Part shown: one piece after another, positions 55,707 through 63,963 of the stretch
Position numbering within the stretch: position 1 is the stretch's first letter
Layout of the letters: every line of letters starts with the position of its first letter
DNA from: a virus
Reading direction: 5' to 3' (one strand)
IMG/VR virus record: IMGVR_UViG_3300020582_000006
Location: 1 to 64,000 of that record
DNA length: 64,000 nt
Notes under the pieces: model-generated
The model's database searches: none
What the model saw: only the letters and a program-made list of their open reading frames with translations
Told to the model about the DNA's origin: nothing
Made by a program: the position numbers and the translations under genes

Positions 55707-57500
55707 TTAGCGGGATGCTTTCTTCTTTGCGGTGGCCACTTTCCTGACTGTGGCCTTAGCCTTCTTTGCGGGTTTTGCTTTGTGCTTCGCCGCAGTCTTC
55801 ACTGCGGGTGTTTTCGGCGCGGGCTCTGCCGGGGACTTACCGGCTTTCTTCGCCTGGGACTTCAGCCGCGCCGCCTTGAACACCTCGCGCATGCGCATGC
55901 CGATCTCGTTCTCGATGTTCTTATGATCGATCCCGAAGACGTTCGCCGCCATGTCGAACCGCTTCCTCTCGTCGCCCGCGCTATAGAGTTGCTCGCGCGC
56001 GCAGTCCTGCAGGGCGAGCCCGAAGATGATCTTCGGCAGCCAGTCCGATGCCGGTGACCCTTTCTCGGCCAGAATCATCCGGCGCAGTTCGGCGGTGACA
56101 TCGCTCGACGAACGCTTGCCGGCCTCGAGGCCGGGGAACTTGAACACGTCGAGCAGCTCTGGCGGTGTCATGTGCTTGAGCAGCGCGAGCGCGATGATCT
56201 GCTGCTGACTATGAGGAACAGCCCAGATGTAGTTCTTGCCGTTCACCGGCTCATTGCAGATATCTTCGAGGACCTGACGCCGCGCCGCCGTCTCGATCTT
56301 CTCGCCCAGTTTCTTTTCTTTCTGCGCCCAGAAGTCCACCTTGCCTTCGGGAGTTCGCGACGTGTGCGAAGCAGGCCGGTAGTTGTGATGGAGTGAGCAC
56401 TGCTGATTGCGGCAGACCTGAATGATGGTTCCCTTGCCGGGATTGTCCACATAGATCGCCTGTTCGGTATCGGGACAGTTCTTGACCTTGCCCTTCTTGT
56501 TGGCAACGACCTCGGCGTAGGTGTCGCGGCCTATGGCGTTTTCGCCCTTCGCCGGATTGTAGTTATGGCTGATGCGGACCAGCTCGACGCCTTCGTCTTT
56601 CTTCACCTGAACGATCTGAATGAAGTGGGCCTCGGCCTTCGCCGCGTAGCAGTCCCGGTCGAGGCAATGATCGCCGGCCCGCACATCGTCGAACAACTGA
56701 GCGTTGGCCGCGCTGCGCTTGGGGCATGTGATGCAGGCGCCCGCGGCCGGGATCAGTTCGGCGTCGTCCTTGGCCCAGGGCGCAGCCGCCAGATCGAGCA
56801 GGATCTCCGCGTCGATCAGATCGTCGAGATGAGCCACGGTGACCGCGTGTACGGTCCGGTCGTACTTGTAGCCCTGACCGGGCACGAACTTGCTGCCGCC
56901 CTCTTCATAGAGCAAGTGCTCGAGGACATGCCGCTGGCTGGCTTCGGGAAGCCGCGCGAGGCGCTGCGCGTGCCCGACGTGGATCTTCTCGGCGATGAAG
57001 TCTTCGCGCAATTCGGGGATCAGATTGACCAGCGCCATGCGTTTGTAGACATAGGCGACGTTCTTGCCCACGCGATCGGCGATGGTCTGCGCCGTGTAAT
57101 TCGGCTGGCTCATCAGATGCCGGAAGCCGTCCGCCTCTTCGAGCGGGTGAACGTCTTCGCGGATGAGGTTCTCGACGATCTGGATCTCGAGCACCTGCTG
57201 GTCGTCGAGATCGCGCACGATGGCCGGGATCTGGCCCAGTTCCGCTTCCAGGGCCGCGCGGTAGCGTCTGCTGCCCACCACGATCTCGAAGGCCTGCGGC
57301 CCCCTGTTTCTTACCAGGATGGGCTGCACGATGCCGACAGAGCGAACGCTCTGCACCAGTTCATCCATCGCTGTCTTGCGCCAGGTCTTGCGCGGGTTGG
57401 TTGTCGATTCCGTGAGCCATGCGAGAGGAATACTCTCGTATGCCGGTGTGAGAGCTGCAGCCGTGGCTTCAGCAGTATTTGCTCTGGTCGTTTTGGCCAT
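55707..57500 (-). CDS. parB: Long ParB/RepB/Spo0J-type protein with histone-like tail
   Basis: The 597-residue protein is twice the usual ParB length. Residues 20-240 are canonical: TTNPRKTWRKTAMDELVQSV, IVVGSRRYRAALEAELGQIP, ENLIREDVHPLEEADGFRHL, and a helix-turn-helix at IADRVGKNVAYVYKRMALVN. A second part (about 245-420) has several Cys pairs (CITCPKRS, HCLDRDCY, CRNQQCSLHH) that could bind zinc. The last 45 residues are Lys/Ala/Pro repeats like histone H1. It may bind a centromere or coat the genome. Expression is from an AC-rich leader. Confidence 0.87.
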   Translation of the reverse strand: MAKTTRANTAEATAAALTPAYESIPLAWLTESTTNPRKTWRKTAMDELVQSVRSVGIVQPILVRNRGPQAFEIVVGSRRYRAALEAELGQIPAIVRDLDDQQVLEIQIVENLIREDVHPLEEADGFRHLMSQPNYTAQTIADRVGKNVAYVYKRMALVNLIPELREDFIAEKIHVGHAQRLARLPEASQRHVLEHLLYEEGGSKFVPGQGYKYDRTVHAVTVAHLDDLIDAEILLDLAAAPWAKDDAELIPAAGACITCPKRSAANAQLFDDVRAGDHCLDRDCYAAKAEAHFIQIVQVKKDEGVELVRISHNYNPAKGENAIGRDTYAEVVANKKGKVKNCPDTEQAIYVDNPGKGTIIQVCRNQQCSLHHNYRPASHTSRTPEGKVDFWAQKEKKLGEKIETAARRQVLEDICNEPVNGKNYIWAVPHSQQQIIALALLKHMTPPELLDVFKFPGLEAGKRSSSDVTAELRRMILAEKGSPASDWLPKIIFGLALQDCAREQLYSAGDERKRFDMAANVFGIDHKNIENEIGMRMREVFKAARLKSQAKKAGKSPAEPAPKTPAVKTAAKHKAKPAKKAKATVRKVATAKKKASR

Positions 57501-57521
57501 GTTGTGTATTGTCCTTTTTTT
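57501..57521 (-). promoter_or_regulatory. AC-rich translation leader, best example
   Basis: On the minus strand AAAGGA is followed by CAATACACAAC and then ATG, an 11-base spacer. The gene at 61649 has the same layout with CAAAACACAAC, and related leaders precede several other leftward genes. The long, unstructured spacer is unusual compared with the 5-9 bases typical of strong bacterial sites. Confidence 0.6.
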
Positions 57522-57560
57522 CGTTTAGTGTTGTTTTTGTTTTGTCGAACACTGATTTTA

Positions 57561-57845
57561 TCAGTCTCGCGACTGAGTCAGGTCGACCGGGATAGCGCCG
57601 ATGAATTCGAAACCCATCGTTGCGACGCGGTGGCATTCTACGCCCGCCGGATTCTCGATCATGAAGTAATCGCCCACGCTGGCGGACGGCCCTTCGAAGT
57701 CGATCTCTTCGCCTGAGCCGCGATTGAACCGGGCATAGGCCATGTTGAGCGAATCCTCGACCCGGTAGGGCGGCGGAGGCGTTACGGTGGTGGCCACATA
57801 GCCTTTGGGATCAAAGGCATTGCGTAAGAAGTGCACTTTCGGCAT
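57561..57845 (-). CDS. Hypothetical protein
   Basis: Ninety-four residues, beta-rich (KVHFLRNAFDPKGYVATTVT, SVGDYFMIENPAGVECHRVA). Unrecognised. Lies upstream of parB. Confidence 0.55.
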   Translation of the reverse strand: MPKVHFLRNAFDPKGYVATTVTPPPPYRVEDSLNMAYARFNRGSGEEIDFEGPSASVGDYFMIENPAGVECHRVATMGFEFIGAIPVDLTQSRD

Positions 57846-57855
57846 TTTCTGTCTC

Positions 57856-58347
57856 CTATTTGAAAATCCGGTTCCAGCAGTCCGGGCAGAGCCCGGTCAG
57901 GAACATCTCCCGCTCCTCTTCGGGAACATCGGACATGACATCCTGAATGGTCCCGCCCAGTCGCCATGCCGCGATTTGCCTCGCGGTGGCTGTTACAGGC
58001 CGATCCTTCCTGCAATCGACGCAGGTTAGAGTGATGCCTTTCGGCTCTTCCGGACCGCGTTGCCAGGGCACCGGGTCGCCGATGCGGTTCTCACGAAATG
58101 AGCGGTGCATGATGAGCGCACTCCGGTATACACCCTCTTTCGTGAAGGCCGGATGGTTGTAATTGAAGGTGTCGGCGGTGCGCCGCGCGAGCCCTTCATA
58201 GTCGCCGGCCAGCAAGAGCGCGTGGCATTGAGCGCACGCGGCCCAGTCTTCCCGGCTCGCGGCCCCGGGCGCCACCAGGAAGGTCTTCGCAGGCCAGTTA
58301 AAACTGACCTGCGGGGATGAGCAGAAATCGCAAATGAAGTCAGCCAT
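57856..58347 (-). CDS. Zinc-ribbon protein
   Basis: The 163-residue protein starts at ATG 58347 with GAAGGAGGAG upstream. It has an N-terminal FICDFCSSPQVSFNWPAKTF, then WAACAQCHALLLAGDYEGLA, and later LTCVDCRKDRPVTATARQIA and GLCPDCWNRIF: four CxxC pairs, so two zinc sites. The first part resembles a small family seen across actinobacterial and acidobacterial genomes. Role unknown. Confidence 0.65.
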   Translation of the reverse strand: MADFICDFCSSPQVSFNWPAKTFLVAPGAASREDWAACAQCHALLLAGDYEGLARRTADTFNYNHPAFTKEGVYRSALIMHRSFRENRIGDPVPWQRGPEEPKGITLTCVDCRKDRPVTATARQIAAWRLGGTIQDVMSDVPEEEREMFLTGLCPDCWNRIFK

Positions 58348-58900
58348 TGTCTCCTCCTTCGGTGTCGGCAATAGTTCTCACAAATCCTTCCACCATCGGT
58401 TGCCAGTTGAAGGGTGGCCACTCGGCGGGAAAGTTGCTGTCCGGAAAATGCGCGCCGATGATTCTCCAGAATTCGCCGCTCGCGGTCCGGACCGCGAGTT
58501 CGACCCGGTCTTCCATCGTGGCCACCTTCACTTCGGCGGCGCGGAGTAGGATGGGAGGCGAATCGTCGTATCCGTCGAACTCGAACGGTTCGACCTCGAT
58601 CATTGCCGGTTCCTCGGCGGGCGTCTGGTTGTGATCCCAGACCGTCGCGATCACTTTACCGGCGAAGCGTTCTTTCTCGCCGGGCCAGATCACGATGTCT
58701 CCGATTGCCAGGCGATCTCGCTTCGCATAGGGACTGAAGCCGCCCTTGCGCTGCCACTCATCGAGCGCGAGGGCCAGTTCGGACAGCCGCGCGGCCTTCG
58801 CCGCCAGGTCCGCATAGTCGATGTCTTCTCCCCGGTCGTTGATCGCCTGAATTTCCCGGGCGAGCTCGATCTGTTCTTTCAAGTTAGCGATAGGGTCCAC
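58340..58900 (-). CDS. Hypothetical protein
   Basis: The 186-residue protein from GTG has an N-terminal coiled coil (IANLKEQIELAREIQAINDR, LAAKAARLSELALALDEWQR) and a beta-rich remainder with IGDIVIWPGEKERFAGKVIA (SH3-like). Not recognised. Confidence 0.55.
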   Translation of the reverse strand: MDPIANLKEQIELAREIQAINDRGEDIDYADLAAKAARLSELALALDEWQRKGGFSPYAKRDRLAIGDIVIWPGEKERFAGKVIATVWDHNQTPAEEPAMIEVEPFEFDGYDDSPPILLRAAEVKVATMEDRVELAVRTASGEFWRIIGAHFPDSNFPAEWPPFNWQPMVEGFVRTIADTEGGDNG

Positions 58901-58904
58901 AGGC

Positions 58905-59111
58905 TTATTCCTTTGCTCGCGGAAGCGGCGCGATCGAGGCTTCCAGACCGTGGATCGGCAAGGCGTGCGCGGCCAGCAGCCGGAAGGTCGATTGTTTGTA
59001 TTTGCGAGCCAGAATTTCCGCCTGTTTCTCGCTCAGCGGCTGGCCCTTGTCGGAGCCCACCGCGATGAGCTTGTTGTCTGCCGTCTGCAGTATTACGATG
59101 TGCGTTTTCAT
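58905..59111 (-). CDS. Small hypothetical protein
   Basis: Sixty-eight residues: HIVILQTADNKLIAVGSDKG then LSEKQAEILARKYKQSTFRL. AAAAGGAG lies 16 bases before ATG with an AC-rich spacer. Unknown. Confidence 0.55.
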   Translation of the reverse strand: MKTHIVILQTADNKLIAVGSDKGQPLSEKQAEILARKYKQSTFRLLAAHALPIHGLEASIAPLPRAKE

Positions 59112-59326
59112 TTTTGTGCTGTGTTGTCTCCTTTTAAAAATCGTTCCGCCTCTTCGCGGGATGAGAATGCTTTGCCGGTCGAGCCCGCGGTATAGAGCGT
59201 GCCGAATCGGGTATGTACCGGGCGGATCGGGTTCCCCTCCAGGTATTCGACCAGCGCCTTGTTATAGGCGTCAGCGCCGATCTGTTCGATCAGCGCAAAG
59301 CGTTCTTCGGGACTGTCCCAGTTCAT
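59108..59326 (-). CDS. Small hypothetical protein
   Basis: Seventy-two residues from ATG 59326, which overlaps the ligase stop. WDSPEERFALIEQIGADAYN suggests a helical DNA-binding-like start, then HTRFGTLYTAGSTGKAFSSR. Unknown. Confidence 0.58.
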   Translation of the reverse strand: MNWDSPEERFALIEQIGADAYNKALVEYLEGNPIRPVHTRFGTLYTAGSTGKAFSSREEAERFLKGDNTAQK

Positions 59327-60465
59327 TTCTTCTTTCCTTTCAGCGGGTCGATACCGTCTTTGAAGCGGAGTTGCTTGCGCGTGCATTCCTCCGGGCTGAC
59401 ATCTTCGCGCACCCCTTTCAGACGGGCCTGCACCAGCGAGCCCTGGCAGTACAGATACTCGACTTCGATGATCTGGCCGACCTCGGGCACTTTCTTGCCG
59501 ATGATCGAGCAGGAGCCGATCTCCGTGCCGTCGAACAGGCTGAAGGTAATCGACTCCTTGCCGTTCGCCGTGTTGTTCGCGGTCACGATGACGGAGGCTG
59601 ACGCGGTGAACTTCCAGCGCAGATTGTCGCCGCCGCGCGAAGGCCTCCCCGCTTTGTACGGCGCTGACTTCTTCACGAAGACCACGCCTTCGGCGTGCTG
59701 GTCTCTGGCATCCTGAATCAGCCGCGCTTTGTCCGTACAGGTCTGAGCGCCCTGAACCACTTTGATCTCAGGCGTCAGAACGATTTTCCTGAGCATCTTA
59801 TGGCGGGATTCGTAGGGTTCCTCGCGCAGGTCCTTGCCATCCACGAACAGAAGATCGAAGGCGTGGATGGTTTCGCCTACCAGTTCGCCGTCGATCACGA
59901 ACTGCGTCGGCCTCAATTCCTCGAGGGATTTTTTGAGGGCTGCGGGGACCGGCCTCACTCGCGCTGACCGTCCGGAGAACAGATGGATCGAAGGATAGTC
60001 GTTCTTGCCCGCCGAGCGGAAGTGCAGCTGCACCCGGTCGCCGTCGTGTTTGATCTGGACCCACCAGTCGCTGTCGTGGATCAGTCTGGCTTTGTCGGCC
60101 TCGTCGATATCGTTCAGGAGGCGCACCGGATAACAGACCGGCGCTTCACCCACCTGTCTGGTCACCGGCTTTTTCACCGGCTCGAGCGCCGGTTTCATTT
60201 CGGCAGTCGAGATGACCTTGTAGTGGCTGTCTCCGTGGATCTTGTCCGATTGCAGCTGCTCGAAGATCGCCTGCGCCCTTGCGAGCGGTACGGGTTGTTT
60301 CGTTTTAGTCGCCGTGCGGACTACGTCGCCGATTGCGCCATATTCCACATTGACCAGATAAGCGTCCTGTCCCGCCGGGACCAGGAAGATCGTATAAAAT
60401 TTACCACCGGATTTGCTGTCCGCTTCGAGGCGAACCGCTTGTGCCGTTCCTGCCTGTGCTGTCAT
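59323..60465 (-). CDS. ATP-dependent DNA ligase with N-terminal WGR domain
   Basis: The 380-residue protein has a WGR-like domain (10-87: VRLEADSKSGGKFYTIFLVP, VEYGAIGDVVRTATK, IFEQLQSDKIHGDSHYK), then the nucleotidyltransferase core: WWVQIKHDGDRVQLHF with the adenylated Lys K139, FVIDGELVGETIHAF, EGVVFVKKSAPYKAG, and a C-terminal OB fold (DGTEIGSCSIIGKKVPEVGQ). It would seal nicks in replication or recombination. ATG 60465 is chosen because of AGGAG upstream and because an earlier in-frame start adds only low-complexity residues. Confidence 0.88.
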   Translation of the reverse strand: MTAQAGTAQAVRLEADSKSGGKFYTIFLVPAGQDAYLVNVEYGAIGDVVRTATKTKQPVPLARAQAIFEQLQSDKIHGDSHYKVISTAEMKPALEPVKKPVTRQVGEAPVCYPVRLLNDIDEADKARLIHDSDWWVQIKHDGDRVQLHFRSAGKNDYPSIHLFSGRSARVRPVPAALKKSLEELRPTQFVIDGELVGETIHAFDLLFVDGKDLREEPYESRHKMLRKIVLTPEIKVVQGAQTCTDKARLIQDARDQHAEGVVFVKKSAPYKAGRPSRGGDNLRWKFTASASVIVTANNTANGKESITFSLFDGTEIGSCSIIGKKVPEVGQIIEVEYLYCQGSLVQARLKGVREDVSPEECTRKQLRFKDGIDPLKGKKK

Positions 60466-60515
60466 GTCTGATGCTCCTGTATTGTTTGTGTGTTGTATTG
60501 CTAAATACAATTATA

Positions 60516-61112
60516 TCATGTATTTAGCGAATCGTTGAGGGCGTCGGAAAGGGCTGTTTTCATGGATTCGATAATCATGGCTTCGACCAGGCGCAGGTCG
60601 GGATCGGTCCATGCCTCACTCCCGTTCCAGGTGTCGTCCTCCGTCGTGATGTAGGTGATCGTGACCCTCTCACCGGCATCCGTTACCGCGCCGAACTCGA
60701 TCAATTTGCAGCTGTCGCGGGGATCGCCTGTGACCGGGAAGATGGCGACCCGGTCTTCCGGCTTGCGATTGAGCGCGACTATGGCCTGTTCAAAGGACGG
60801 ATCGATCAGGAACTCGCCGGTCATCGCGATCAGATGGCCGTTCCATGGCGCTTCCGTGTCGGCCCATGCGTACGGGATGGTTTCCCGGGCGCTCGACCTT
60901 TCCTCCGGCGTGAGGCCGGTCGTATAGGCCAGTTTCGAATCGGGAAATTCTACGACCCATTTGGCCGCGCGGGGAATCGCCTCAATGCCGAAGTGACGCA
61001 GGCATTCTATGGTGACGCGAGTCGCAGCGACGCAACTGTTGACCGGCAGGAACCGGCGCAGGACCGGCCTGGCCGCCGCAGCATAGGCTGCCATGATGAT
61101 GACCGGCGTCAC
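60516..61112 (-). CDS. Predicted Cys-His-Asp (transglutaminase/papain-like) protein
   Basis: The 198-residue protein starts at GTG 61112 (GTGA overlap; ATG 61094 is an alternative). VNSCVAATRVTIECLRHFGI holds C27 at a helix start, WNGHLIAMTGEFLIDPSFEQ holds H93 and D104, the order and spacing of a transglutaminase-like or NlpC-type triad. It may be a protease, amidase or inactive relative. Target unknown. Similar proteins appear in many phages without annotation. Confidence 0.6.
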   Translation of the reverse strand: MTPVIIMAAYAAAARPVLRRFLPVNSCVAATRVTIECLRHFGIEAIPRAAKWVVEFPDSKLAYTTGLTPEERSSARETIPYAWADTEAPWNGHLIAMTGEFLIDPSFEQAIVALNRKPEDRVAIFPVTGDPRDSCKLIEFGAVTDAGERVTITYITTEDDTWNGSEAWTDPDLRLVEAMIIESMKTALSDALNDSLNT

Positions 61113-61417
61113 TTCGCCGCTCCTGTCGGAGCGAGATCGGCGAACATGCCTTCGTCGTTGCAGGGGCACGAAAGCAACTGGCGGCAGCACCGCGGGCATT
61201 CCTCGACATCGCAGCCGGGATGGTGGAATTGCCCGACTGACACCCCGCAGTCATGGCAGCGGCGCCCCGGGTCGGGCGGCGGATAGCGTGTTTCCTTGCC
61301 ATAGCGAATGCGGTCGTGAACCGTCGCTTTCTTTCCGTCCGGCGTGAACTGGATGCGATCAGCGGTGCATCCGTCAGCGGTCGTCATTTCCTGTTTGCAG
61401 TTTTCGCAGATAGCCAT
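61109..61417 (-). CDS. Zinc-binding protein
   Basis: The 102-residue protein has CENCKQEMTTADGCTADRI, then RRCHDCGVSVGQFHHPGCDV and EECPRCCRQLLSCPCNDEG. The block 'CHDC.v..G..HH.GCD.E.CP.C..QL.sC.C' is a very conserved small domain in bacterial and phage genomes, probably binding two zinc ions. Function unknown. Confidence 0.75.
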   Translation of the reverse strand: MAICENCKQEMTTADGCTADRIQFTPDGKKATVHDRIRYGKETRYPPPDPGRRCHDCGVSVGQFHHPGCDVEECPRCCRQLLSCPCNDEGMFADLAPTGAAK

Positions 61418-61647
61418 TAGAGCGTGTCCCCTCTCTCGATCTCGAGCAGTTCCGTGCGGGCGATCAGTAACTCGCCGGTGCCCGGAGGCGGCGTGCCTTT
61501 CTCGCCGTGCGCCCGCCAGAGCAGATTGGCGATCTTGCGGAACTTGGCGCGATTGCGGGCTCCCGTCTTTCCGTTCTCAGACGCCTGGAGTGCAATGCCC
61601 AATGCCTGCCTCAGCAGGTCTTTGTCTACTGCGGTGAAGGATGCCAT
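61417..61647 (-). CDS. Small hypothetical protein
   Basis: Seventy-six residues: FTAVDKDLLRQALGIALQAS then GARNRAKFRKIANLLWRAHG, helical and basic. TAATG overlap with the next gene. Unknown. Confidence 0.58.
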   Translation of the reverse strand: MASFTAVDKDLLRQALGIALQASENGKTGARNRAKFRKIANLLWRAHGEKGTPPPGTGELLIARTELLEIERGDTL

Positions 61648-61648
61648 T

Positions 61649-61864
61649 TCAGCAGCACCCCTTGCACTCTTCGGTGGCCGCCGGCGCGGGCGCACAGAAG
61701 CTGGCAAGCGCACGCTTCACCACTTCCGCGGGCTCGATCTTCAGATCGAAGCCGGTATTGAAGATGCGCTGCGCCTCGCTGCCGGTCAGTTGGACCTCGA
61801 TGATCGGGTCCCTGAGCTTGCTCATCGTCAGGTTCACTGAACGTGTTTTCGCTTTGGTTGCCAT
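61649..61864 (-). CDS. Small protein with Cys tail
   Basis: Seventy-one residues: VNLTMSKLRDPIIEVQLTGS, EAQRIFNTGFDLKIEPAEVV, then a C-terminal ECKGCC. The AC-rich leader with AAAGGA at 11 bases is nearly identical to that of parB. Unknown. Confidence 0.58.
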   Translation of the reverse strand: MATKAKTRSVNLTMSKLRDPIIEVQLTGSEAQRIFNTGFDLKIEPAEVVKRALASFCAPAPAATEECKGCC

Positions 61865-61885
61865 GTTGTGTTTTGTCCTTTCGTC

Positions 61886-62857
61886 TTACTTCGCAAACAG
61901 CAGGCCCTGGCCGCGCTTCGTATAGAGCGGTTCGGGTTCCTGGGTAGTGTAAACCGGTTCGGTGCCGGCCACGAGTGAATTCCCCTCGTCGACGGAACCG
62001 GTTACGATTCGCTCGCCGGTGATCTCAGCCGGGAACGGAAATGTCAGCCATGGCGCATAGAGCACGCCGTTGATCTTCGTCATAAGAACGCAGAGACGGT
62101 CGATGTCCATGCCATAGAGACAGAGCGAGTAGTTGCTCGCGTGGAGTAACATGCGTCCGGATCCGACGCACGGATCGCAGATGGTAGCGGTGCGCGGATC
62201 GCGCCCGTCGGGAAGGCCGCCCTCCATCAGATCGTGGCATTGCATTCGGGCCATCATCTCTACGACATTGTGGGGCGTGGGATAAAACCCGGTGTAGTTA
62301 TATTTTCCCTTGCCCTCGGCATAGAGCGTGCCCAGGTAGTCGTAAGGCTGGAGTAACAGCGGGCCCAGATTGAAATGGCGGTAGAGCGCCTCGTTGGTCT
62401 TGTCCGCGAGGCGCGGCTCATCGATACCGTGGAGACCCATCGCCCAGGCCAGCCATTCGATCAGCGCCGGGAATGCGGACCACGAACCGGTGTCGTGGAA
62501 CATGATGTCGAGCGCCTTTTCGATCATCTTCATGCCTTCGCCGATGCGCGGATTGCCTTCGCCAAACTGCATCTGCGGGATCGGCTCGTCGAGCAGCTTG
62601 CCACCCATCCACGTTCTCAGGTAGTAATCCCACCGGTTCACCACTTGCGGATGATAGTGGCACTGCTGAACCATGGGAAGCATCCACGCGCGGTACTTCC
62701 ATGGCGCGATGGGATCTTTGCCTAACAGCGGCGGACGACCGTTCTGCAGAATGAAACAGTTTACGTCGAGCACCGCGGACTCGGCCGGCTCCGGTTCGGG
62801 AACCGGTTCGGGAATGACCTTCGCCTTCGTCGGCTTTACTCTCTTGAGGACGGGCAT
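61886..62857 (-). CDS. N6-adenine methylase-like protein lacking the NPPY motif
   Basis: The 323-residue protein has a Pro-rich N-terminus, a helical domain (about 45-185), and a methylase-like part: YTGFYPTPHNVVEMMARMQC (190-207), DPCVGSGRMLLHASN (motif I, 228-242), and LYGMDIDRLCVLMTKINGVL. The catalytic motif (N/D)PP(Y/F) expected after this is absent, and the protein ends with polar residues. It may bind SAM or DNA without methylating, or be a fragment of a split enzyme. Confidence 0.68.
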   Translation of the reverse strand: MPVLKRVKPTKAKVIPEPVPEPEPAESAVLDVNCFILQNGRPPLLGKDPIAPWKYRAWMLPMVQQCHYHPQVVNRWDYYLRTWMGGKLLDEPIPQMQFGEGNPRIGEGMKMIEKALDIMFHDTGSWSAFPALIEWLAWAMGLHGIDEPRLADKTNEALYRHFNLGPLLLQPYDYLGTLYAEGKGKYNYTGFYPTPHNVVEMMARMQCHDLMEGGLPDGRDPRTATICDPCVGSGRMLLHASNYSLCLYGMDIDRLCVLMTKINGVLYAPWLTFPFPAEITGERIVTGSVDEGNSLVAGTEPVYTTQEPEPLYTKRGQGLLFAK

Positions 62858-63048
62858 GGCACCTTTCCTTTCAGGGCTTCGTCGTACAGCTCCGAGAGCT
62901 GCTCGACGGTATCCGCGCCCGGCATCTCATCGTCCGTGCCCAGTTGGGGAAACACTCGTTTTAAAGTGCGCGCCAGTCTGCGATTGAAGCCTTCCTGGTC
63001 GGCCAGCGAGATCGCCTGCAGGATGTCTTTGTTTTGTCTTGTTCCCAA
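62836..63048 (-). CDS. Small hypothetical protein
   Basis: Seventy residues from TTG with AAGGAG 10 bases upstream; helical (ISLADQEGFNRRLARTLKRV). It overlaps the methylase-like gene by 22 bases. Unknown. Confidence 0.55.
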   Translation of the reverse strand: MGTRQNKDILQAISLADQEGFNRRLARTLKRVFPQLGTDDEMPGADTVEQLSELYDEALKGKVPCPSSRE

Positions 63049-63066
63049 TTTTTCCAGCTCCTTTTT

Positions 63067-63408
63067 TTAGTAACCCTGACGGATCAGCCGCGCTTCGCTC
63101 GCGGTCCGATCGTAGGCTGATTGCAACAGCTCCGGCGGATCGGTCGGCATATCGTCCGGCCACCGGATCCAGTCGAAGGCTTCGGAATGAAACAGCATGT
63201 ATTCATAGGCGACCTCGACCGTCGGCGCTCCTCCTTCGAAGATGTCTTCGGCGGCATAGCGCAGCTGACGCCCCAGCCTCGCCCAGTCGGGCGGCTCAGG
63301 CGCCGGGTCCCTGACTAACGCGCCCTTCGCCAGTTCGATCATGGCCTCGCGAGTCATGTCTCCGGTGGCGATGGCCTGGACGGCCTCGCGCAATTTTCGT
63401 TCTGTCAT
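63067..63408 (-). CDS. Hypothetical protein
   Basis: The 113-residue protein is helical (KLREAVQAIATGDMTREAMI, RYAAEDIFEGGAPTVEVAYE). Unknown. Confidence 0.55.
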   Translation of the reverse strand: MTERKLREAVQAIATGDMTREAMIELAKGALVRDPAPEPPDWARLGRQLRYAAEDIFEGGAPTVEVAYEYMLFHSEAFDWIRWPDDMPTDPPELLQSAYDRTASEARLIRQGY

Positions 63409-63426
63409 TTTTGGGATTCCTTTCTT

Positions 63427-63963
63427 CTATGAAGCGGGGACCACGGCTCCGCAGCTGGTGCATTGCAGCATACGCTTGCGCTGCGCCAGCGTACCGCCGA
63501 GCAGTAAGAAGACCAGTGCTCCGACCGCGACCAGGGGCGCAAGCACCAGAGCAAAAGGGGCGAGGAACAGCAGGAAGATCGCGGCGGGGATCATGACCAG
63601 AAGCCCGAGGCATCCGCCGGATCCGCCGAGTTTAAAGCGACTCTTGCTGACCAGTCTGCCGCGATGACAAATCTGACAGACCGGTCTGGAAGACGGTCCT
63701 CGAGGTATCGGCCGACCGTTGATGAGCGGCACATTGATGCCGCCGCACGTGGGGCAATAGTTGAAGCCGGTGGAGCATGTTCCGCAGTTCGTGCACTGAT
63801 TCTGGTGCTGGAACTGATCGGCCGGGCGCGGCGCGGTTACCTCCGCGGTTACTTCCGGCAGCGGCGGCGTCAAATCAAACCGGGTCGTGCATTTCGGACA
63901 TGACTGACCTGAGCGCCACTCAATCCAGTGGTGTTTGCAGCGAGTACATCTTACAAGTTTCAT
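63427..63963 (-). CDS. Membrane protein with double zinc ribbon
   Basis: The 178-residue protein has CTRCKHHWIEWRSGQSCPKC, then CTNCGTCSTGFNYCPTCGGI, CQICHRG and a final CTSCGAV, i.e. several CxxC pairs, with two close hydrophobic helices at about 118-160 (CLGLLVMIPAAIFLLFLAPF). The first gene of the leftward operon within the window, with an AC-rich leader (AAAGGAAACAACACC before ATG). It may be a membrane-bound zinc-ribbon protein of host-takeover type. Confidence 0.62.
   Translation of the reverse strand: MKLVRCTRCKHHWIEWRSGQSCPKCTTRFDLTPPLPEVTAEVTAPRPADQFQHQNQCTNCGTCSTGFNYCPTCGGINVPLINGRPIPRGPSSRPVCQICHRGRLVSKSRFKLGGSGGCLGLLVMIPAAIFLLFLAPFALVLAPLVAVGALVFLLLGGTLAQRKRMLQCTSCGAVVPAS

Noticed and set aside
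55131-57716. Two long plus-strand frames (308 and 383 codons)
   Set aside because: Antisense of the long parB gene and its neighbours, whose sense strand has clear domain motifs.
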